Assembly (NCBI RefSeq): GCF_009931115.1 | Contig: NZ_CP047491.1 | Span: 3,547,501-3,611,500 of the forward strand | DNA: 64,000 nt | Origin: Microbulbifer hydrolyticus | Lineage (GTDB): Bacteria > Pseudomonadota > Gammaproteobacteria > Pseudomonadales > Cellvibrionaceae | Direction of reading: 5' to 3' | Shown: positions 38,060 to 46,684 of the stretch, piece after piece | How positions within the stretch are numbered: the first letter of the stretch is position 1 | Layout of the letters: each line of letters opens with the position of its first letter | The notes under the pieces: generated by a model | Databases searched by the model: none | What the model saw: the letters and a program-made list of their open reading frames with translations, nothing else | What the model was told of the DNA's origin: nothing | Position numbers and translations under genes: made by a program

Positions 38060-38226
38060 TTACGCCGTAAATTTTTTTGACGATCTGCCCCAGAGAAAAT
38101 GCGACTCCGGCGCCCCAATTGCTGCAGCTATTCCTCCTAGTATAACGCCAGCCAGGCCTCCAAATAACGCGCCAACAGCTCCTACCGGACTCGATACAGC
38201 CACAATACTCTTGAGCCATTTCCTTG
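38060..38226 (-). pseudogene. Remnant of the 3' end of the 393-aa gene (copy 2)
   Basis: Leftward translation gives KWLKSIVAVSSPVGAVGALF, then GGLAGVILGGIAAAIG, matching AWFKGVVGISTPVG...MLGGIATAIGGAG of the intact protein. A frameshift then moves GAGVAFSLGQIVKKIYG, the ALGQSVAQD-like part, into another frame. It abuts the second malT remnant at 38227/38228. Confidence 0.82.
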
Positions 38227-38227
38227 T

Positions 38228-38548
38228 ATGAAACTCGACCAGCAACAGCCGGAACTGGACGGCGGCATCCGCCTCGAGCTGGACTAAATCATCGTACGCG
38301 AGATCGTCGCCAGCCACGTCGTTCCCGCCTTCCTACGTGACTCCCCGCTCACCCCGCGGGAGTGGTAGGTACTCAACGCCATCCACTCCGGCCTTTCCAA
38401 CGAACGCATCGCCCGGCATTTCAAAGTGGCTCCAAGCACCATCAAGCTCCATATCCGCAGCCTGCACCAGAAACTGGACGTGAAAAACCGCCAGCACGCG
38501 ATTGCGCTGGCGGAGCGGCTGCTGCGATCGGCCCAGGACAAACCCTGA
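38228..38548 (+). pseudogene. Remnant of the malT 3' end, 107 codons (copy 2)
   Basis: In-frame similarity to the last ~107 residues of the MalT-like protein, from KLDQQQPELDGGIRLELD through SPLTPREW and VLNAIHSGLSNERIARHFKV to LLRSAQDKP. Two internal stops interrupt it: TAA where the intact gene has a Glu codon, and TAG replacing the Gln after PREW. The helix-turn-helix is otherwise preserved, so decay is recent. Confidence 0.93.
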
Positions 38549-38554
38549 TAAAGA

Positions 38555-38579
38555 AAAGTCGGCTTTAGCAACCGGCTTT
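38555..38579 (-). terminator. Terminator overlapping the stop of paralogue C
   Basis: An imperfect stem AAAGTCGGCT/AACCGGCTTT with the stop codon in the loop and T-rich leftward flank. Confidence 0.65.
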
Positions 38580-39467
38580 CAGGGATTTCTGCATTGCCGA
38601 AGCTTCGGTTGGCTCCGGCGGATAGATATTGGTGGGCCATTTCAGTGGGGCGAATTCTTTGCACATCTGCATGTTGCCAACTTCGGCTTTTACTTGGTTT
38701 ACGCGCGCCTGAGTTTCGCGACCCAGCTCCAAACGAAAACTGTTGAAAATGGCGCCCTGAAGTTCCGTCATTGAAGAGACATCGAATGTTGGTCGATGAT
38801 CAGAATCAAAGCTGTAAATTTCTTTTTCAAAACATACTTCTATAAAGTGTTTATCAGTAACCGGGAATACAAACAGATATTCCGGGCAAATCAATCGCTC
38901 ACGACTGGCTCCTCGACCAATTTTAAAACTCGCACTGGGCACCGGGAGGTGAGTATGACTCTGCCAATCTACGGGGCCGCAAAATCGTGGGATATGGGCA
39001 AGGTCATTCTCCCAGTTGTGATGTCCATATCGTTCGTTCAGATAGCGCATCAGGACCATTTCGAAGGCCTTGGGATTAAAAAATGACAGGTTTTCGAAAC
39101 TGTGTTCCTCAAATCGACCAATTACACCGACACTGAAATTCAGCTCCCCTTTACACCCACTCATCCATGGACCGAAAAAGGCCCACAGACGCTTTACCAG
39201 ACAGTTTGCCCCCCAATGAGAGTTCGCCAAGACTCCGTTGCCATACCGACTCAGACGCGGTTCGATCAGCACATCCTGTCCCGGCACGGTGCGCACTTGC
39301 TCCACAGATCGACGCAGCGGCTTGTGTCTCGGCGCCTGAAAATGCAAGCGACTTCCAGCAAGAGCCAAGGTGGTTTTAGGTGAACCGGAAAAAGATGGCC
39401 CATTGGGGATGCAATACTCTTCCCGCCGGCGCCACTCGAGCGGCGGATATTTGAATAAATTACGCAT
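38565..39467 (-). CDS. Paralogue C of the four-member family, possible immunity protein
   Basis: A 300-aa protein from ATG 39467 (MRNLFKYPPLEWRRREEYC; GAGGGG just upstream), ending MQKSLKAGC. It is the most diverged copy. The middle reads MVLMRYLNERYGHHNWENDL, and the C-terminal half has FEKEIYSFDSDHRPTFD instead of the FVQEYYSRDEKG-type block. The end AEVGNMQMCKEFAPLKWPTN is conserved. It sits 65 bp after paralogue D with no clear intervening remnant. If these are immunity proteins, C would be a candidate for a different partner variant. Confidence 0.8.
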   Translation of the reverse strand: MRNLFKYPPLEWRRREEYCIPNGPSFSGSPKTTLALAGSRLHFQAPRHKPLRRSVEQVRTVPGQDVLIEPRLSRYGNGVLANSHWGANCLVKRLWAFFGPWMSGCKGELNFSVGVIGRFEEHSFENLSFFNPKAFEMVLMRYLNERYGHHNWENDLAHIPRFCGPVDWQSHTHLPVPSASFKIGRGASRERLICPEYLFVFPVTDKHFIEVCFEKEIYSFDSDHRPTFDVSSMTELQGAIFNSFRLELGRETQARVNQVKAEVGNMQMCKEFAPLKWPTNIYPPEPTEASAMQKSLKAGC

Positions 39468-39522
39468 AGCGCCCCTCACCGTTTGAAGTTATAGCCAAAG
39501 CTTTCCTCAGCCAGGCAATAAA

Positions 39523-39547
39523 AAAGTCGGTTTTAACAACCGGCTTT
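39523..39547 (-). terminator. Terminator overlapping the stop of paralogue D
   Basis: A stem AAAGTCGGTT/AACCGGCTTT with one G-U pair, the stop codon in the loop and six T beyond it leftward. Confidence 0.78.
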
Positions 39548-40438
39548 CAGGGACTTCTGCATTTCCGAAGCGCTGGATGGCTCCGGTGGATAGATATTGG
39601 TGGGCCATTTCAGGGGAGCGAAGGTTTTGCACAGCTGCATATCGCCGACTTCGGCTTTTACTTTATCGACGCGAGACTGGGTTTCGGGGCCAAGTGATAA
39701 CGTGATGCTGCTGAAAATATTTTCCTGCAGCTCTTGGAGTGGAGCGGTGTCGAAGGCGACATCGCCTTTTTCGTCGCGGCTGTAGTATTCCTGTACAAAG
39801 CAGACCTCAACGAAGTGCTGATCGGTCACGGGAAAAACGAACAAATGATCGGGTAACGCAAGATCGCTGGAGTCTTCCCCCTGATTGTAAATCTTGAAAC
39901 TGGCACTGGGCACAGGGAAATGATTATGACGCAGCCAGTCTACTGGACCGTGATGCCGTGGAATATGTGAATCCTCATTTTCCCAATTTTCGTGACCATA
40001 CAGGTCATTTAAATACTGAACCAATACCATCTCAAAAGCTTTCGGGTTAAAAAAGGAAATATTGGAGAAAGCACAGTTTTCAGCACGACCAATCAATGTG
40101 GCATTCATTCTGAGCTCCCCCTTACACCCACTCATCCATGGCCCGTAGAAAGCCCAGCTCCGGGCCAGCAAGGAAATTTTCCCCCAATCTCGGTTTGCCA
40201 TGACACCCTCAGCAAACCGACCAAGCTGCGGATCGTCCAGCACATCTCGGCCAGAAATTACTCGAACCTGCTCTACTGTAGAGCGCCGCGGACTATGACG
40301 CGGAGCTTTTATTTGCAGAGTACTCCCGCCAAGCTGTACTTGAGTTCTAGGAGCCCAGTTGAAACTCGGGCCCTGCGGAGAACAATTGGCATGGTTTTTA
40401 CACCATTCCAATGGCGGGTACTTAATGAAATTACGCAT
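39533..40438 (-). CDS. Paralogue D, cognate partner candidate of the 393-aa protein
   Basis: A 301-aa protein, MRNFIKYPPLEWCKNHANC to EMQKSLKAGC, with GAGGGGG 5 nt before the ATG. It starts 9 bp after the stop of the intact 393-aa gene, so the two are almost certainly co-transcribed and this copy is the best candidate for a cognate immunity protein. It shares a 133-bp identical tract with paralogue B. No signal peptide or membrane span is present. Confidence 0.82.
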   Translation of the reverse strand: MRNFIKYPPLEWCKNHANCSPQGPSFNWAPRTQVQLGGSTLQIKAPRHSPRRSTVEQVRVISGRDVLDDPQLGRFAEGVMANRDWGKISLLARSWAFYGPWMSGCKGELRMNATLIGRAENCAFSNISFFNPKAFEMVLVQYLNDLYGHENWENEDSHIPRHHGPVDWLRHNHFPVPSASFKIYNQGEDSSDLALPDHLFVFPVTDQHFVEVCFVQEYYSRDEKGDVAFDTAPLQELQENIFSSITLSLGPETQSRVDKVKAEVGDMQLCKTFAPLKWPTNIYPPEPSSASEMQKSLKAGC

Positions 40439-40447
40439 GGAACCCCC

Positions 40448-41629
40448 TCATAATTTGTACCGTCGACGCAAATCCTGAGCCACACTTTGACCTAGCGCAT
40501 ATATCGCTCCAGCTCCTCCGATTGCAGTAGCAATACCACCTAACATGGCAGCTGTTGGGCTAGTCAGAACTGCAGCCGTTACGCCAACAGGTGTGGAGAT
40601 GCCCACAACACCTTTGAACCAAGCGAGTGCGTGATGCCCTCGGTTGTAAGGATCATCTTCATTGTTTAAGCGATCACCAGCTACGGAAAACTGACTCAAT
40701 ATACCCCGTGGGCTAAAGCCGGTATTCGCGAAACTCTCATTCAGACTCAGATTCAGTTTATGAGCCAACTTCAGTGCGTCGCCAGGAGAAGTGCGCGGCC
40801 TATGTAGATAAGCCGTGTGCCCCTCCAGCGTTACCCCCTTATCGACCAGAATTTGCATGGCCTGGGTCAACACTGCCGACCCGCCAAAGTCTGTCACCCA
40901 AGCTACATTTTTCACCTCGCGCGCACTCTCCATACTTGCAGCCAGATGTAAGGCTGATGCGCGGCTATGGTCAATCATCAATGCGCTGTAGCTTCTGAGA
41001 CCGCCTATAGGTTTAAAACCAGGCGTAAAATGCAGATCAGCACCCCCCTCCAGGATACCCGCCGTATTCTTGCCGAAAAATTCTAATGCCCCCGGGATGC
41101 TGTAAGAGGCTGCATCTGTTGCGGATTCATATCCCGAGTCCGCAATGGTTACTAAGCGCCCCTTTTGTTTGTGTACTTTGCCATCTTGAACATATTTAGT
41201 CTCCCACCGGTCCCGTCGCTTCCTGACGCGATACAGTCCGAGCTTGCTTCGCTCTTTTGCCGATCCTTTTGCTTCGAAATAGTTATCATCCATCACCAGC
41301 TCAGTAATACAAAACTGATCATTCATCCATCGCAGCACGGTAGCCTTTAGCCCCGGCAGAAACACATAGTATTTCTCACTACCGGAACCACGCTGGCGCT
41401 CACCGGGTCGCACATACACATTGCTTTTCCCCAGCACGCCGGTGGTCAGCGCGTTCAGTTCCTTTACCGCGATACGCGCCCAGTGGTGGTTGCGGTTGGC
41501 AGCCTGCTGCAGCCGGTCGTACACCGGTTGCAGCTCTGGCGTGCAGCGGATTGGTTTGCCCGCGCGTTGGCCGGCGATCAGTGGGAAGTCCTGGGGGGAT
41601 GCCTGGGAGGCAGGTTGCGGGGTACTCAT
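40448..41629 (-). CDS. 393-aa protein of unknown family, possible toxin/effector
   Basis: I use ATG 41629 (MSTPQPASQASPQDFPLIAG; AAGGAA upstream) rather than the unsupported ATG at 41656. No family is recognised. The N-terminal ~190 residues are basic, with NHHWARIAVKELNALTTGVLG and YYVFLPGLKATVLRW. The middle has YSALMIDHSRASALHLAASM and NVAWVTDFGGSAVLTQAMQI. Residues about 335-380 are a Gly/Ala-rich hydrophobic pair (GVVGISTPVGVTAAVLTSP, TAAMLGGIATAIGGAGAIYA) that could insert in a membrane. The tail is QDLRRRYKL. No Sec signal. Its 3' end is duplicated twice in decayed form beside the paralogues. A contact-dependent or T6SS-type effector is a hypothesis only. Confidence 0.7.
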   Translation of the reverse strand: MSTPQPASQASPQDFPLIAGQRAGKPIRCTPELQPVYDRLQQAANRNHHWARIAVKELNALTTGVLGKSNVYVRPGERQRGSGSEKYYVFLPGLKATVLRWMNDQFCITELVMDDNYFEAKGSAKERSKLGLYRVRKRRDRWETKYVQDGKVHKQKGRLVTIADSGYESATDAASYSIPGALEFFGKNTAGILEGGADLHFTPGFKPIGGLRSYSALMIDHSRASALHLAASMESAREVKNVAWVTDFGGSAVLTQAMQILVDKGVTLEGHTAYLHRPRTSPGDALKLAHKLNLSLNESFANTGFSPRGILSQFSVAGDRLNNEDDPYNRGHHALAWFKGVVGISTPVGVTAAVLTSPTAAMLGGIATAIGGAGAIYALGQSVAQDLRRRYKL

Positions 41630-41766
41630 GCGATTCCTTGCGCTTTTCAGATCCATCTGTGAAAGTGTCAGGAATCTTAAAGAGGGCTAAAATCCCCTTC
41701 AAGGATTATTGCGTGCACGCCAGTACCACCCCTGCCGGCCGATCAGGGCCACCTGCCCTACTCATC

Positions 41767-41776
41767 GCTCCTCCCG
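41767..41776 (-). promoter_or_regulatory. MalT-box-like site before GH13
   Basis: On the minus strand CGGGAGGAGC matches the MalT box GGGGAKGAGG at 8 of 10 positions. It is 154 bp upstream of the alpha-glucosidase ATG. Confidence 0.4.
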
Positions 41777-41854
41777 CGGGCGCGCAGATACTCCCCTGAA
41801 TGAACGGTCACACCCCTGGTTTAAGCCGCTTTCACTCCCCCCTCCCCCCCTTTC

Positions 41855-41864
41855 AGGGAGGAGG
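41855..41864 (+). promoter_or_regulatory. MalT-box-like site before GH13
   Basis: AGGGAGGAGG matches the MalT box GGGGAKGAGG at 9 of 10 positions, 66 bp upstream of the ATG. A C-rich stretch just before it (41837-41850) gives further partial matches on the minus strand. Confidence 0.45.
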
Positions 41865-41929
41865 TAAGCGACCTGCCACATCGCCATACTGACCCTAACC
41901 TAATAAGTATCCACAAATGGACTCAAGGC

Positions 41930-43582
41930 ATGAGCGGTAATCCGAACAGCACTCACAACGGGGAATGGTGGCGCAACAGCGTTATTTACCAGATCTATCC
42001 CCGCAGCTTTTGTGACGCCAACGGCGACGGCATCGGCGACCTTCAGGGTATCTGCCAGAAGCTCGATTACGTGAAATCCATTGGTGTGGACGCCATCTGG
42101 ATCTCACCTTTCTTCAAGTCCCCGATGGTCGACTTCGGCTACGATGTGTCCGATTACCGCGACGTTGACCCTATTTTCGGCTCTCTTGAAGACTTCGATC
42201 GTGTGATCGAAGGCGCGCACGAGCGCGGTATCAAGGTCATCATCGACCAGATCCTGAGCCATACCTCCGATCTGCACCCCTGGTTCGAGGAGAGCCGCCA
42301 GAGCCGCGACAACCCCAAAGCCGACTGGTATGTATGGGCGGACGCAAAGGAAGACGGCAGTGCGCCGAACAACTGGATGTCCAACTTCGGTGGCAGCGCT
42401 TGGCGCTGGTGCACCCGTCGCCGCCAGTACTATCTGACCAATTTCCTGCGCGAGCAGCCGGACCTGAACCTGCACAACCCGGAAGTTCAGGAGCAGCTGC
42501 TGGCCGACCTGCGATTCTGGCTCGACCGCGGCGTCGACGGCTTCCGCCTGGATGCCATCAACCACGCATTCCACAACCGCTCCCTGCAGGACAACCCGGC
42601 GCGCCCGGTGAAGCTGGACGCGAATGGCCTGCCCCCGGTCAACAGCTACGAATACCAGTGGCACATCCACGACAAGTCGCAGCCGGAAAACCTGGTGTTC
42701 CTGCAGCGGGTGCGTGAATTGATGAACGAATACCCCGGTTCCACCACCGTGGGCGAAGTCGGCGATGACAACACCCACAAGATCATGGCCGAGTACACCA
42801 CCGAGAATCGCCTGCACATGGCGTATTCGTTCGACCTGCTGTCGGAAGACTGCAGTGCGCAGTTCCTGCGTGACACCCTGGAGAAAAACCGCCGTGTGAC
42901 CGAAGAGGGCTGGCCCTGCTGGTCTATCTCCAACCACGATGTACCGCGCTCGTTCAGCCGCTGGAACAAAGGTTTCGACGCTGATACTGCGATGGCTCGC
43001 GCACCGCTGTTCCTGCTGATGCAGTTGATGCTGCGCGGTAGTGTGTGCCTGTACCAGGGTGAGGAACTCGGGTTGCCGGAAGCGGAAGTCGCGTTTGAAG
43101 ACCTGCAGGATCCATACGGCATCAACCTGTGGCCGGAATTCAAGGGTCGCGACGGCTGCCGTACGCCCATGCCCTGGTTCAATGGTGGCGAGATCAATGC
43201 GGGCTTCTCCAAGGTCAAACCCTGGCTGCCGGTGGCGGAAGAGCACTACCACCTGGCCGTGTCCCTGCAGGAAGACGACCAGCACTCGATGCTGAACCGT
43301 TTCCGCGCGCTGCTGAAATGGCATGCGGACCTGTCACCGGCACTGGCCACAGCCGACCAGAACATCATTGATACCGCGAATGACCTGCTGATTTTCGAAC
43401 GCAGCAGTGAGACTGAGCGCTATTTCGTGGTGCTGAACCTGGGGCACGAGGCCGCCAGCTACACCCTGCCAGAAGCATTTGTGGGCGCTGAAGATATTAC
43501 GCCGGCGGAATTTGCCGGCAGCGTCACCGGCGAAACCGTGGACTTACCGTTGGCTGGCGCACGCGTCTTTCTTCGGAAATAA
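41930..43582 (+). CDS. GH13 alpha-glucosidase (oligo-1,6/1,4-glucosidase type)
   Basis: A 550-aa cytoplasmic GH13 enzyme without signal peptide. Conserved regions are DVDAIWISPFFKSPMVDFGY near 52-71, nucleophile D208 in GVDGFRLDAINH, acid/base E276 in TTVGEVGDD, and D337 in WSISNHDVPRS. ADWYVWADAKEDGSAPNNW and a beta-sandwich C-terminus (residues about 470-550) place it with alpha-glucosidases and isomaltases rather than amylases. It hydrolyses terminal alpha-glucosidic bonds of maltose or isomalto-oligomers. MalT-box-like sites and the nearby MalT-like regulator suggest maltodextrin induction. The toxin-like array now separates regulator and enzyme. Confidence 0.94.
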   Translation: MSGNPNSTHNGEWWRNSVIYQIYPRSFCDANGDGIGDLQGICQKLDYVKSIGVDAIWISPFFKSPMVDFGYDVSDYRDVDPIFGSLEDFDRVIEGAHERGIKVIIDQILSHTSDLHPWFEESRQSRDNPKADWYVWADAKEDGSAPNNWMSNFGGSAWRWCTRRRQYYLTNFLREQPDLNLHNPEVQEQLLADLRFWLDRGVDGFRLDAINHAFHNRSLQDNPARPVKLDANGLPPVNSYEYQWHIHDKSQPENLVFLQRVRELMNEYPGSTTVGEVGDDNTHKIMAEYTTENRLHMAYSFDLLSEDCSAQFLRDTLEKNRRVTEEGWPCWSISNHDVPRSFSRWNKGFDADTAMARAPLFLLMQLMLRGSVCLYQGEELGLPEAEVAFEDLQDPYGINLWPEFKGRDGCRTPMPWFNGGEINAGFSKVKPWLPVAEEHYHLAVSLQEDDQHSMLNRFRALLKWHADLSPALATADQNIIDTANDLLIFERSSETERYFVVLNLGHEAASYTLPEAFVGAEDITPAEFAGSVTGETVDLPLAGARVFLRK

Positions 43583-44157
43583 CGCCTCAGCGAACTGCGG
43601 AAATAACCCTTCAGCGAAAGGATGAAAAAATTCGACGACTATTGAGCTGGCCCGGAAAAAATTGGGCATAAATTGGCGCGCGGTTTCCCAACTGTACAGA
43701 ACCCGCGGCCAGTTGAGCGCTCAAAGGATTACCTCTCAATAAGATCGTCAACATGTGTTGCTCTCTCGTCAAAGCACGCTTTCCAGTACTTCTGGATTGT
43801 TTCAAGCCGGCTACCCAGCCGGCTTTTTTTTGCCTGCCACCCGCGCGCTTGCCCACACGTTAAAGAAATAACCGCCACCGTCCTCATTCCATTTAAATGT
43901 AATAAGCGCCAAACCCCCGACCCTACCATGCCTCTCACTTACCCGGATGCCGTCTGCGGCTGAAGGGCAAGACTCATCCCGCGGCCAAATCGGGAAACAC
44001 CGACGCGCCGCTTTGGGGAAATTCAAAGGTCAGGTTTGTGCACTCCGGTGCAGGGGCTCGCTCGTCCCATTATTCGCACCGGTCACTCTCGCGGCTAACG
44101 CTGCGGCCACCGTGTACGCCGACCTGCAGTTCGCTCGCAAGAGCAGATGAGGTATGC
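43583..44157. other. 575-bp gene-free interval
   Basis: No convincing coding sequence. It holds a strong rightward terminator (43805) some 220 nt after the GH13 stop. Upstream of that is low-complexity AT-rich sequence that may be a long 3' untranslated region or a small RNA gene. The last 300 bp are leader and promoter for the L,D-transpeptidase gene. Confidence 0.5.
43805..43831 (+). terminator. Intrinsic terminator, rightward
   Basis: An 8-bp stem AGCCGGCT repeated as its own complement around ACCC, followed by eight T. Confidence 0.9.
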
Positions 44158-44763
44158 ATGCAACGCTCTTCCACTCTCCTGAAAAACGCTTTCAAGAAAA
44201 TGCTCGTTGGTGGCAGCCTGGTTCTGGCCGCATCCGCCATGTTTGCGCCAGTGGCTCAGGCCGGTGATTATCCCTACCCCTATCAGCAGCACAGATCCAT
44301 GACGGATGGCAGCGCCTGGTGGCGCCGGGATGTGATCGGAGGATCGCCACATATCATCATCGACATCAGTGAGCAGCGTGCCTATTTCTACAAGGGCGGC
44401 CAGCTCGCCGGTGTCTCCCCGGTGGCGACGGGCATCGCAGGTTATCGCACACCGACCGGCAGCTTCCGGGTCTCGGAGAAAAATATCGATCACCGCTCCA
44501 ACCTGTTTGGACACTATGTGGATCGCGCCGGTTATGTGCGCAAGTCGAGCGTCGATGTGCGTAAAGATAGACGCCCGCCGGGCACCGTGTTCCGCGGCGC
44601 ATCCATGGATTTCTTTATGCGGATCAATGGAGCAGTCGGCATGCACGCGGGCAAAGTGACGGGCCGTCCGGAATCCCATGGCTGTATCCGCCTGCCATGG
44701 CATATGGCGAAGATTTTCTATGAGAACGCCCCCATGGGCACCAAGGTGACCGTTCGCCAATAA
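44158..44763 (+). CDS. L,D-transpeptidase (YkuD/ErfK family)
   Basis: A 201-aa exported protein. I use ATG 44158 (GAGG 5-6 nt upstream); the Sec signal ends PVAQA. The YkuD domain (about 63-201) has HIIIDISEQRAYFYKGG at its start and the catalytic motif GMHAGKVTGRPESHGCIRLP with H174 and nucleophile C176. It would form 3-3 cross-links in peptidoglycan or attach outer-membrane proteins, acting in the periplasm. It is a stand-alone gene closed by a bidirectional terminator. Confidence 0.94.
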   Translation: MQRSSTLLKNAFKKMLVGGSLVLAASAMFAPVAQAGDYPYPYQQHRSMTDGSAWWRRDVIGGSPHIIIDISEQRAYFYKGGQLAGVSPVATGIAGYRTPTGSFRVSEKNIDHRSNLFGHYVDRAGYVRKSSVDVRKDRRPPGTVFRGASMDFFMRINGAVGMHAGKVTGRPESHGCIRLPWHMAKIFYENAPMGTKVTVRQ

Positions 44764-44775
44764 CACAGCAACAAC

Positions 44776-44804
44776 AAAAAAGGGCAGCCGAGGCTGCCCT
44801 TTTT
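44776..44804. terminator. Bidirectional intrinsic terminator
   Basis: An AAAAAGGGCAGCC stem with its complement around a 2-4 nt loop and T-runs both ways, between the convergent transpeptidase and symporter genes. Confidence 0.92.
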
Positions 44805-44900
44805 ATCGTTTACCCCAGACTCCCCAGCACACTGCACATGGTCCAGAAATCCCAACCTTCGGGCAGGTGTTCAATGTCTTCGCCGGCAATCATGCCCGGC

Positions 44901-46292
44901 TCAGACGCCAGGTGTTTTGGTGAAATAATCGTGGGCGGCCTGATTCACCCGGCCCGACAGCCGCAGTGTGGAAACCATAGTCGGAATCGCCATTACCGCG
45001 TACATGCCAATAATCAGATTGTTGACGATGTTCAACGATGCCACTGCACCGAACACAATCAGCAGCAGGTAAATTACCGTGTACACGACCTGATAGCGGT
45101 TGCCGAACAGGAATACGAAACATTTCATGCCGTAGTACCAGAATGTGACGATGGTACTGAACGCCAGCGGCACCACCATGATCAGCAGCAACACCGGCCC
45201 CCAGCCACCGAACACGCTACTGAAAGCATCGGCGGTAAGGGATACACCTTCCACGCCTTCCCCATGCTGCCAGGCGCCAGTCAACAGAATGACCAGCGCG
45301 GTGCAGGTACAGATAATCAGGGTATCGACGATCGGTCCCACCATCGCCACAACGCCCTCGCGCACCGGCTCGGTGGTTTTGGCGGCACCGTGAGCCAGGG
45401 ACTCGGTACCGATCCCCGCTTCGTTGGAGAAAGCCCCGCGACTGATACCGGTGGCGATCACGGTGCCCAGTGCACCGCCAGCCACCGCCTTGCCGGTAAA
45501 CGCATCGGAAAAAATGAGGCCAAACGCAGCCGGAATTTCCTGCCAGAAATAGCCGATCACACCCAGGGTGAGAATCAGATAGAACACCACCATCGCCGGC
45601 ACAATACGCACCGCAAAGCGGCCGATACGCTGGATGCGCCCCGCAATCACCGCCAGCGCCGCCAGTGCCAGTGCGATACCAAGGCCAAATTCAAACTGCA
45701 GTGCATCGTCTGCGGATACCCAGCCCATCGGCTCTGCAAAAGAAACGCGCAGCAATTGGACCGTCTGGTTGGACTGGAAAGACGGCAGCAGGCCACACAA
45801 GCCAGCGATCGCAAACAGGTAGGCCAGCGGCTGCCAGCGTTTCCCCAGCCCTTCACGGATGACATACATGGGCCCGCCCTGGATTTCTCCCTTGCTGTCA
45901 CGGCCGCGGTACATCACCGCCAGGGTGGCGGTATAGAACTTGGTGGCAACGCCCACCAGCGCAGTCACCCACATCCAGAAAATGGCACCGGGCCCACCGG
46001 TACTGATGGCAATAGCAACGCCGGCAATATTGCCCAGCCCGAGGGTACCGGATAGCGCAGTCGAGAGCGCCTGTCGGTGCGGCACCTGGCCAGGGTCACT
46101 GGGGTCGTCGTACTTGCCCCGCAACAGGTCGATACTATGTCCGAGGTGGCGATAAGGTCTGCCGCGGGAACTGAACAACAGGAACAGGCCGCCGCCAACC
46201 AGCAATACCAGCAGTGGCGTGCCCCAGGCATAGGAGACAAAGGTGGAGAGGGCGGAATCCAGAGACCCGAGAAACGATTCGAGAAATGACAT
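44901..46292 (-). CDS. AGCS-family alanine/glycine:cation symporter
   Basis: A 463-aa inner-membrane transporter from ATG 46292 (MSFLESFLGSLDSALSTFVS); the longer open frame begins with non-conserved residues. Hallmarks are ALSGTLGLGNIAGVAIAIST (sodium-coupled site), GPGAIFWMWVTALVG, IQGGPMYVIREGLGKRW and ISRGAFSNEAGIGTESLAHG. It has about 11 hydrophobic segments. It would import alanine or glycine with Na+, as expected for a marine bacterium. No operon partner. Confidence 0.95.
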   Translation of the reverse strand: MSFLESFLGSLDSALSTFVSYAWGTPLLVLLVGGGLFLLFSSRGRPYRHLGHSIDLLRGKYDDPSDPGQVPHRQALSTALSGTLGLGNIAGVAIAISTGGPGAIFWMWVTALVGVATKFYTATLAVMYRGRDSKGEIQGGPMYVIREGLGKRWQPLAYLFAIAGLCGLLPSFQSNQTVQLLRVSFAEPMGWVSADDALQFEFGLGIALALAALAVIAGRIQRIGRFAVRIVPAMVVFYLILTLGVIGYFWQEIPAAFGLIFSDAFTGKAVAGGALGTVIATGISRGAFSNEAGIGTESLAHGAAKTTEPVREGVVAMVGPIVDTLIICTCTALVILLTGAWQHGEGVEGVSLTADAFSSVFGGWGPVLLLIMVVPLAFSTIVTFWYYGMKCFVFLFGNRYQVVYTVIYLLLIVFGAVASLNIVNNLIIGMYAVMAIPTMVSTLRLSGRVNQAAHDYFTKTPGV

Positions 46293-46463
46293 GGAAATAC
46301 GACTTTTCGACTGAACTAACCAGCCATAGTCGCGCAACCGATCACAAATCTCAAACCTGTGGGTCCACCGTGTTTTGCGTGCGTTACGCCGTCGTTGCGT
46401 CCACTGTGGTGTCTATCCACGGTCAGCCTCTCAATATTGCTGTTTGATAAACACGGCAAACAT

Positions 46464-46477
46464 TGTAAACGATTACA
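46464..46477. promoter_or_regulatory. Operator TGTAAACGATTACA upstream of the SDR gene
   Basis: The same 14 bases occur before the sugar MFS gene (49168). It lies 208 bp upstream of the SDR ATG and 172 bp from the divergent AGCS ATG. No gene is credible in the rest of 46293-46684. Confidence 0.65.
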
Positions 46478-46684
46478 TCCGGTGATACTTTCAAATTCAC
46501 ACTTCGGGCAACGCCTTGGCGGACGAACAAATCGTGCCGAGCACGAGCGACGCGCAGTTTCGACCGCCTCGCAGCATGCATTGGGAGTTTCTTCAGCAGA
46601 CGCTTGCCGGAATACCCTCCTCGAAAGCTGATATTAGCTGAAGAAGATAAACACTTAAGTAGTTAGCCAACCGGATTTTTCAAC

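Noticed and set aside
39468..39532. Third remnant of the 393-aa gene between paralogues C and D
   Set aside because: Leftward translation gives only LAEESFGYNFKR before a stop, too weak a match to the intact tail to claim.
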